A DNA stretch of 64,000 bases from CANHEE01 sp049316985 (GTDB lineage: Bacteria > Bacteroidota > Bacteroidia > Chitinophagales > Saprospiraceae). The stretch covers positions 3,901-67,900 of the forward strand of contig JBMOJB010000005.1 in the NCBI GenBank assembly GCA_049316985.1, read 5' to 3'. The notes beneath the pieces were generated by a model that was not told the origin of the DNA, did no database searches, and saw nothing but the letters and a program-made list of their open reading frames with translations. The translations under genes and the position numbers were made by a program. Every line of letters begins with the position of its first letter. Within the stretch, counting starts at the first letter, position 1. Of the stretch, positions 58,849 through 64,000 are shown piece by piece.

Positions 58849-59631
58849 ATGAGAATTTATCAAATCGATGCCTTTACTGATCAGCTTTTTGGAGGTAATC
58901 CAGCAGCCATCGTGCCATTAGACACTTGGTTGCCCGACGACTTGCTGCAGAGCATCGCTGCCGAAAACAACCTTTCTGAAACTGCATTTATTGTGCCCAA
59001 AGATAAGTTTAATTTTCATATTCGTTGGTTTACACCTACCATTGAAGTTGATCTTTGCGGACATGCCACTCTTGCAGCCGCCCACGCCTATTACGAGCAT
59101 ATGAATTTTTCTCATCATGAAATGAAATTTGATTCCAAGAGTGGGCCACTAACTGTCAGAAAAGAAGAAACAAATTACATATTGAATTTTCCGGCAGATC
59201 AGCTTAAAAAAGCCTACGAATACAATACTGAATTTGAAAAGATACTCAAAACAAAAGTTTTAGAGTCTTATCAGGGGAAATCGGATTTCATGGTTGTGCT
59301 TGCAAATGAAGAGGCTGTTTCCTCTTTACAACCTGATTTTCTTAAATTACGACAAATACCCGCGAGGGGATTAATAGCCACAGCTAAAGGAATAGAGGTG
59401 GATTTTGTTTCACGATGCTTCTATCCGCAATCGGGAATAAATGAAGATCCGGTTACTGGGTCGGCCCATACTACAATGGTTCCATTCTGGGCAGAAAAAT
59501 TGACTAAAAATCGCCTTGTTGCAAAGCAATTATCGAATAGAGGCGGTACATTGCAATGCAAATACCTCGGAAGTCGAGTCGAAATTGGAGGTAATGCGGT
59601 AACCTTTATGATTGGAGATTTTAAAATTTAG
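58849..59631 (+). CDS. PhzF-family isomerase/epimerase
   Basis: 260 residues from ATG 58849; the frame is open to a TTG at 58801 that overlaps the promoter region. Diaminopimelate-epimerase-like fold: YQIDAFTDQLFGGNPAAIVPL, NLSETAFI (catalytic Glu near 45), DLCGHATLAAAH and INEDPVTGSAHTT. PhzF relatives isomerise small metabolites; in Bacteroidota the substrate is unknown. It lies three bases before tatC, so the two are cotranscribed. Confidence 0.9.
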   Translation: MRIYQIDAFTDQLFGGNPAAIVPLDTWLPDDLLQSIAAENNLSETAFIVPKDKFNFHIRWFTPTIEVDLCGHATLAAAHAYYEHMNFSHHEMKFDSKSGPLTVRKEETNYILNFPADQLKKAYEYNTEFEKILKTKVLESYQGKSDFMVVLANEEAVSSLQPDFLKLRQIPARGLIATAKGIEVDFVSRCFYPQSGINEDPVTGSAHTTMVPFWAEKLTKNRLVAKQLSNRGGTLQCKYLGSRVEIGGNAVTFMIGDFKI

Positions 59632-59634
59632 AAA

Positions 59635-60489
59635 ATGCCATTAGATCAAATTAATGTAGATGAGTGGAATGAACAAGAAGAGGCAAATCCCAAAGAAAAA
59701 GAAATGTCCTTTTTTGATCATATCGATGAACTTCGGGGTCATATCGTGCGCTCCATTTTAGTCCTTTTTATAATTTTTATTGGTGTTTTTCTGATGAAGG
59801 ATTTTGTCTTTAATACCCTTTTATTTGGACCGGTCAGTGCAGATTTCATCACATTCAGATTACTGTGTGGGTTTTCAGAATCCACTTGTTTTGATCCTCC
59901 AAAGGTGGCTACTTTTATCGTTACTGGAATGAGTGAAGCGTTTATCACACACATGAGTATTTCATTCTGGATTTCGCTCGCTATTGTATTTCCGTACATA
60001 ATCTGGGAATTATGGCGTTTTATTAGTCCGGGATTATTAAATAAGGAAAAAAATGCTGCCGGCGGAGTTGTTGCTGTTAGTGGAATCTTGTTTTTTATCG
60101 GTGTTTTGTTTGGATATTTTGTTGTTGCCCCGCTTGCAATTGTTTTTCTTTCAAATTACGGGTTGCCGATGACCCAAGGATTTTATAAGATATCTGACTA
60201 TATCGATTTGCTGGTTATGATGACGATTCCTTTGGGCTTTGTTTTTGAATTACCGGTTGTCCTATTTTTTCTTACAAAAATGGGCATTATAACACCCTCA
60301 TTTTTGAGAGAGTACCGTCGTTTTGCGGTAGTAATTTTATTGGTGCTTGCTGCTATAGTTACACCATCACCCGATGCAGCCTCGATGATGCTGGTATTTA
60401 CACCACTGTATGGATTGTATGAAATCAGCATATTGGTATCAGCAAGAGAATACCGCAAACTGCAGGCTAAAGACCTAACCTTTGATTAA
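59635..60489 (+). CDS. tatC: Sec-independent protein translocase TatC
   Basis: 284 residues with six membrane segments. TatC binds twin-arginine signal peptides and forms the Tat translocase with TatA. SFFDHIDELRGHIVRSI is the conserved N-terminus; FPYIIWELWRFISPGLLNKEKNA contains the functionally critical FxxPGL..xE region; FGFVFELPVVLFFLTKMGII-like and VTPSPDAASMMLVFTPLYGLYEISI end the protein. A longer loop at 55-90 (with Cys residues) is unusual but typical of Bacteroidota versions. tatA is not in the window. A 90-base gap leads to ostA. Confidence 0.95.
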   Translation: MPLDQINVDEWNEQEEANPKEKEMSFFDHIDELRGHIVRSILVLFIIFIGVFLMKDFVFNTLLFGPVSADFITFRLLCGFSESTCFDPPKVATFIVTGMSEAFITHMSISFWISLAIVFPYIIWELWRFISPGLLNKEKNAAGGVVAVSGILFFIGVLFGYFVVAPLAIVFLSNYGLPMTQGFYKISDYIDLLVMMTIPLGFVFELPVVLFFLTKMGIITPSFLREYRRFAVVILLVLAAIVTPSPDAASMMLVFTPLYGLYEISILVSAREYRKLQAKDLTFD

Positions 60490-60579
60490 TCTCTTGTAAG
60501 GAAATTAGCGGATTATCATCAATAACAACAATTTAAGTCAATTTATCGTTTTTGACGGGTACTCTGCTATCCAACCAAT

Positions 60580-62397
60580 ATGTTAAGAAATTCAACTTTT
60601 ATAGTACTGTTTTTGCTTTGTTTTCTGTGTGCGCACAGTCAACAAGGTCCTTTGCAATCAGGAAAAGACGTTATAAAAGTAGATAAATCTGACCGCCTTG
60701 AATATTTTTCTAATAATGGAGTAGTTACGCAAAAATTGATTGGAAATGTATGGTTGCATCAGGATTCTGTTTTTATGTATTGCGACTCTGCACTTATTGA
60801 AAATAATACCAATTTACATGCTTATGGACATGTAATTATTCAGCAAACAGACTCTGTTGCTTGTTTCTCTGATTCCCTTATCTATAACAGTATCACGAAA
60901 ATCGCCGATTTATATGCAGAGCAAGACGTAATCCTTAAGAATGGTGCTCAGGTTCTTTACGCCTGGAAAACACTGAATTACAATGTCGGCGAAAGAATAG
61001 GCTCCTATAAACGAGGAGGAAAAATTATCAGTGAAAAAACCCAGATTTTCAGCCGAGAGGGGGAGTATTTTCTAAAATCAAGAGAGGTATTCTTTAAGAA
61101 TAAAGTCTACATTTACGACAAAGACTTCAGCTTAAAAACAGATACTTTGCAATACAATACAGAAGATAAAATGGCTATTTTTTTGGCCCCAACTCGAATT
61201 CACCAGGATAGTTCTGACATCTATTGCGAAAGAGGTTATTATGATTTCAAGTTAAAAAAAGCAGAATTTCTTCAAAATCCACAGTTTCTGAAAAAAAATC
61301 AGAAAGCTGTAGCAGATACCATACGATATGATGGAACGCTAAAAGAAATTCAGCTGATTAAGAATGCCCGATTCGTAGATAGTTTAAAAATTGCTACAGC
61401 AGACACAATCTTATACAATGAAAGCATAAATGAAACGAAACTATTGGGGCATGCTTTCTATAAAGATGACAAACAGCAAATTAGTGGCAAAAGGATTCAG
61501 TACAACAACAAGACTGAATCATTTAATACAGAGGGCAGATCAATAATTGGAGATTCCAAAAATATACTTGAGGCTGATCATGTGACATATGACAAAATTA
61601 AAGGAATCGGAGATGCTTCCGGGGATGTGATTTGGCGCGATACTGCTCAGAAAATCACAATCCGTTGTGAAGCAATGGATTACAACAAAGAAAGAAATTA
61701 TGTTAAAACCAGAGGAAAAAGGCCTCTTATGATAACACTAGTTGACAAAGACTCTTTGTATTTAAGTGCTGACACATTGTTTACTGAAAAAAAAGATAGT
61801 CTGCAAAGTATGAAAGCATACCATGATGTCCGGATTTACAAAAAAGATTTGCGTGGCGTATGTGATTCATTATTTTACAGTGACAAAGATTCAACGTTCA
61901 AATTATACTATGCGCCAATCCTTTGGTCCGACACTTCTCAATTTTCTGCCGATACGATACATCTTGTGATGGCCAATAAAAAAATGGATAGAATTTATTT
62001 GTTCAACAAAAGCTTTATCATTAACGGGCTGGGGCAGGAGCTATTCAACCAAATTAAAGGTAGAGACATCGTCGCCTATTTTATCGAAAGCAAAGTCAAC
62101 CGAATGAAAGTCGACGGCAATGCGGAATCCATTTATTACGCCACCGATGACAAGGAAGCCTATATCGGTATTAATAAAGTCAAATGCAGCGAAATGATGA
62201 TACATTGGGGGAACAACAAGGTTGAAAAGATTGATTTCTTTTCCCAGCCTAAAGGAAATATCACGCCGATTAAATCCGTCCGCAACTTCGATAACTATAA
62301 GCTCCCGGGCTTTAACTGGAAGCCGGAAAGAAAGCCGGAATCGGTTAATGATTTGCTGAAGCCACGGGTGGTTTTGCCGGTAAGGATCTCGAAGTAG
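60580..62397 (+). CDS. OstA-like (LptA/LptD-N) secreted protein
   Basis: 605 residues with a signal peptide (STFIVLFLLCFLCAHSQQ). The body is a repetitive beta-taco of the OstA family: VWLHQDSVFMYCDSALIE, LHAYGHVIIQQTDS, VFFKNKVYIYDKDF, QYNTEDKMAIFL, DIYCERGYYDF, VTYDKIKGIGDASGDVIW, each with a buried-ligand strand pattern. OstA folds carry lipopolysaccharide (LptA, LptD N-terminus), so it probably helps lipid A export or assembly across the periplasm. At over 600 residues it is longer than LptA and lacks the LptD barrel. Same strand as phzF-tatC. Confidence 0.88.
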   Translation: MLRNSTFIVLFLLCFLCAHSQQGPLQSGKDVIKVDKSDRLEYFSNNGVVTQKLIGNVWLHQDSVFMYCDSALIENNTNLHAYGHVIIQQTDSVACFSDSLIYNSITKIADLYAEQDVILKNGAQVLYAWKTLNYNVGERIGSYKRGGKIISEKTQIFSREGEYFLKSREVFFKNKVYIYDKDFSLKTDTLQYNTEDKMAIFLAPTRIHQDSSDIYCERGYYDFKLKKAEFLQNPQFLKKNQKAVADTIRYDGTLKEIQLIKNARFVDSLKIATADTILYNESINETKLLGHAFYKDDKQQISGKRIQYNNKTESFNTEGRSIIGDSKNILEADHVTYDKIKGIGDASGDVIWRDTAQKITIRCEAMDYNKERNYVKTRGKRPLMITLVDKDSLYLSADTLFTEKKDSLQSMKAYHDVRIYKKDLRGVCDSLFYSDKDSTFKLYYAPILWSDTSQFSADTIHLVMANKKMDRIYLFNKSFIINGLGQELFNQIKGRDIVAYFIESKVNRMKVDGNAESIYYATDDKEAYIGINKVKCSEMMIHWGNNKVEKIDFFSQPKGNITPIKSVRNFDNYKLPGFNWKPERKPESVNDLLKPRVVLPVRISK

Positions 62398-62543
62398 CTG
62401 TATTTCCACAAAGGAAAAATTATTTTTAATTTGAACTATGATATCCATTATAACCCGAATAACGCGGTTCATATCGTTTTCAGATTCATATAGATGTCCA
62501 AACAAAAATTGAGAATTGACCTGTTACTGCCGTTTCGTTAAAA

Positions 62544-62585
62544 CAAAAAAGCGCCCTAAAAGATAACTTCTTTCAGGGCGCTTTA
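62544..62585. terminator. Bidirectional terminator between ostA and DUF4175 genes
   Basis: AAAGCGCCCT / AGGGCGCTTT (10 bases plus adjacent AGA/TCT pairing), with A-run before and T after. It lies just before the minus-strand stop at 62586. The 62398-62543 gap shows nothing else. Confidence 0.8.
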
Positions 62586-64000
62586 TCAATATTTCTTCAA
62601 TGTCTTCAAGTATTCTTCCAGCAGCGACTTGTAATACGGCTTCAATCCGGGCGAAACGGTTCTGTACAACTCCACTTCTGCCTGACGTTTTTTCAGATAT
62701 TCCTGCAGGGTAGGTGGTGCTTTGGATTCAATATTTTTCGCTTGTTCAGCCTTGCGTTTGTTATCAAACTCACGTTCTCGTTCTGCTCTTTCTGCTTCAA
62801 GCAACCTTGTCAGAATTTCTTCCTGACGTTGTAGTGTTTCATTGGTCAAGCGTTTGTTTACAAGGTCTGTTTCTACTTTTTCCATCCCTTCTATCGCTTT
62901 TTGCAAGGCTGGATCTGAGCCCTTACCTTCCTGACGCTTTTCTTTATCTAATTGTCGCAGTGCATTGCGCATGGCTGCCTGACGAGCTGCTGCTTTGGCA
63001 AATTCCTGCGAGCCGGGCTGTTGGCCTTTTTGCATGCCCTCTTTCATTTTTTTTAGTCCCTCATTCATTTCTTTTTGTCCCTGACTCATCTTATCCATTG
63101 GGACATTGCCGCTCTTTCCTTTTCCCTTTCCCTTGCCTTTTTTTCCGGGTTTGTTGCACTCCTGATTTCCTTCTTTCATTTCGCCCATTTGCTCTTGCAT
63201 TTGCTGCATGGATTCAGCGAGCATTAAAGCCAGATCATTGAGGTTTTTCATCGTCCGTTGTTGTTGTTCACCTGCCTGAGGAGCCTGACGTTCCTCTAAT
63301 TCATCGATGCCTTTCCTTAGGTTTTGCTTAATTTCGGCTACTTTTTCTGTGATAAACGACTCCAATTTGGCCTGTCTTTTTGAAAGCGCAACCAAGGTGT
63401 CTTCCACAATCTGGAAATTGTCTTTTATCTTATATTGCTGTTGAACCAAATCAACATATTTTGGTGTGTTAATCTGTGTTACTGAAGTTTGCTTCATCAG
63501 GCTTTCCTGGTCGAATGACAAGCCAACCAAATTCTCAAGTAACTGCCGCAATGTCTTCATATCTTCTTCTTGCTCTTCCATTTCCCCTTTCTGTTGCTTC
63601 GACTTCATCTTGTTGGCCATATCCTTCATCTTTCCTGCAGCCTGCTTTTGTTTTTTGGCGGCCTTCTTATTCTCTCCCTTGTCCATTTCTTTTTTGCTAT
63701 CATCCATATCTTTATCGGCATCTTTCATCTCTTCTTCCATCTTGTCCATTTCTTTTGGCCGTTCGAGTTCGTCATTTTTTTTCTCAAGATCTTTCTGTTC
63801 TTCCTGCATTTTATCAAACTCCTTGCTAAGCTGATCTTGCTCTTTTTTCAGGTCATCCTGTTGTTGTTTATCAGATTTATCTGACTTATCCGTTTTTTGA
63901 CTTAAATCATCGAGTTTTTTGGCCATTTCCTCGAGCTTTTTTATTTGCTCTTCTTGTTTTTGTTCTACTTCAAGGTTTTTGAAGAGCTCAAGCATTCTAT
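62586..64000 (-). CDS. DUF4175-family protein, C-terminal part
   Basis: At least 471 residues; the frame is open through the right window edge, so the ATG at 63995 is probably internal. The visible part is almost entirely low-complexity coiled coil rich in Glu, Lys, Gln, Met and Asp (DLSQKTDKSDKSDKQQQDD, KEMDKMEEEMKDADKDMDD), with VGLSFDQESLMKQT and FIPTxYRKYF-like order near the end (KKRQAEVELYRTVSPGLKPYYKSLLEEYLKTL). This matches the C-terminal half of DUF4175, a Bacteroidota/Proteobacteria inner-membrane family of about 1100 residues with N-terminal membrane segments. Function unknown. It ends at a shared terminator with ostA. Confidence 0.8.
   Translation of the reverse strand, partial: RMLELFKNLEVEQKQEEQIKKLEEMAKKLDDLSQKTDKSDKSDKQQQDDLKKEQDQLSKEFDKMQEEQKDLEKKNDELERPKEMDKMEEEMKDADKDMDDSKKEMDKGENKKAAKKQKQAAGKMKDMANKMKSKQQKGEMEEQEEDMKTLRQLLENLVGLSFDQESLMKQTSVTQINTPKYVDLVQQQYKIKDNFQIVEDTLVALSKRQAKLESFITEKVAEIKQNLRKGIDELEERQAPQAGEQQQRTMKNLNDLALMLAESMQQMQEQMGEMKEGNQECNKPGKKGKGKGKGKSGNVPMDKMSQGQKEMNEGLKKMKEGMQKGQQPGSQEFAKAAARQAAMRNALRQLDKEKRQEGKGSDPALQKAIEGMEKVETDLVNKRLTNETLQRQEEILTRLLEAERAEREREFDNKRKAEQAKNIESKAPPTLQEYLKKRQAEVELYRTVSPGLKPYYKSLLEEYLKTLKKY

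Noticed and set aside
62714..63884. Plus-strand hydrophobic proteins opposite the DUF4175 gene
   Set aside because: Complement of Glu/Lys-rich coiled-coil codons produces Phe/Leu/Ser-rich reading frames; these are shadows, not membrane proteins.
1..64000. CRISPR array, insertion sequence, prophage, tRNA or rRNA
   Set aside because: No regularly spaced repeat, transposase or integrase sequence, or RNA gene signature was found anywhere in the window by reading both strands.

Overview
The window looks like an ordinary, AT-rich chromosomal segment of a Bacteroidota (Bacteroidetes) bacterium, possibly of the Saprospiria/Sphingobacteria-like branches. The evidence is: two secreted proteins with type IX secretion (T9SS) C-terminal sorting domains, a PorD/DUF4835 protein and a PorE-like PD40/OmpA protein; the bamD-rpoZ-coaBC-DUF4835 gene order with the Bacteroidota-type omega subunit; a fused E1 alpha-beta dehydrogenase; an OstA-like protein, a RicT/PSP1 protein, DUF4175 and Omp28-like proteins; many small lipoproteins; and many upstream sites matching the Bacteroidota -7 box TAnnTTTG, some with a -33 TTG at 16-21 bp. 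No SD-like ribosome sites were relied on; this phylum commonly does not use them.

Layout. 1-6 kb: end of a di-heme cytochrome c peroxidase, a DUF1573 protein, a minus-strand pair tgt + M14 carboxypeptidase, and a second cytochrome c peroxidase. 6-16.8 kb: subtilisin-like T9SS cargo with an SDR epimerase, mqnC (menaquinone by the futalosine route), kup, an orphan LytTR regulator, and an aldo/keto reductase overlapping a PD40-OmpA envelope protein. 17-33 kb: smc, aconitase, a GNAT, a DUF885 lipoprotein, an RND/MMPL exporter, a TPR protein, ribosomal protein L25, RicT and a PASTA protein. 33-45 kb: a large T9SS cargo followed by rhodanese, DUF4348 lipoprotein and lpxH; marR; gatB; an SH3 protein; dtd; fused E1; alanine dehydrogenase. 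45-52.5 kb: osmC, dnaN, aroB + lipoprotein, bamD-rpoZ-coaBC-porD. 52.7-64 kb: a minus-strand run Omp28-aroA-rhodanese-mazG, an RND adaptor lipoprotein, a glucosaminidase, a glycosyltransferase, then phzF-tatC-ostA, and finally the C-terminal part of a DUF4175 protein that runs off the right edge.

The genes serve core information processing (SMC, DnaN, omega, GatB, Tgt, Dtd, L25), envelope biogenesis (BamD, LpxH, OstA, TatC, T9SS parts), aromatic amino acid and cofactor synthesis (AroA, AroB, MqnC, CoaBC) and central metabolism (aconitase, E1, Ald).

I see no phage, insertion sequence, CRISPR, tRNA, rRNA, defence island or biosynthetic cluster, and I do not claim a new multi-gene system. The most notable things are at residue and architecture level. 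Several housekeeping enzymes lack textbook metal-binding or catalytic residues: Tgt and GatB zinc cysteines, CoaBC Asn/Cys, Ald His, and the Asp of an OmpA-type peptidoglycan-binding domain. A promoter sits inside a terminator hairpin upstream of the L25 gene. A second intrinsic terminator with no gene in front of it suggests a short RNA near 44 kb. Motif and composition judgements were made by reading, not by computation.
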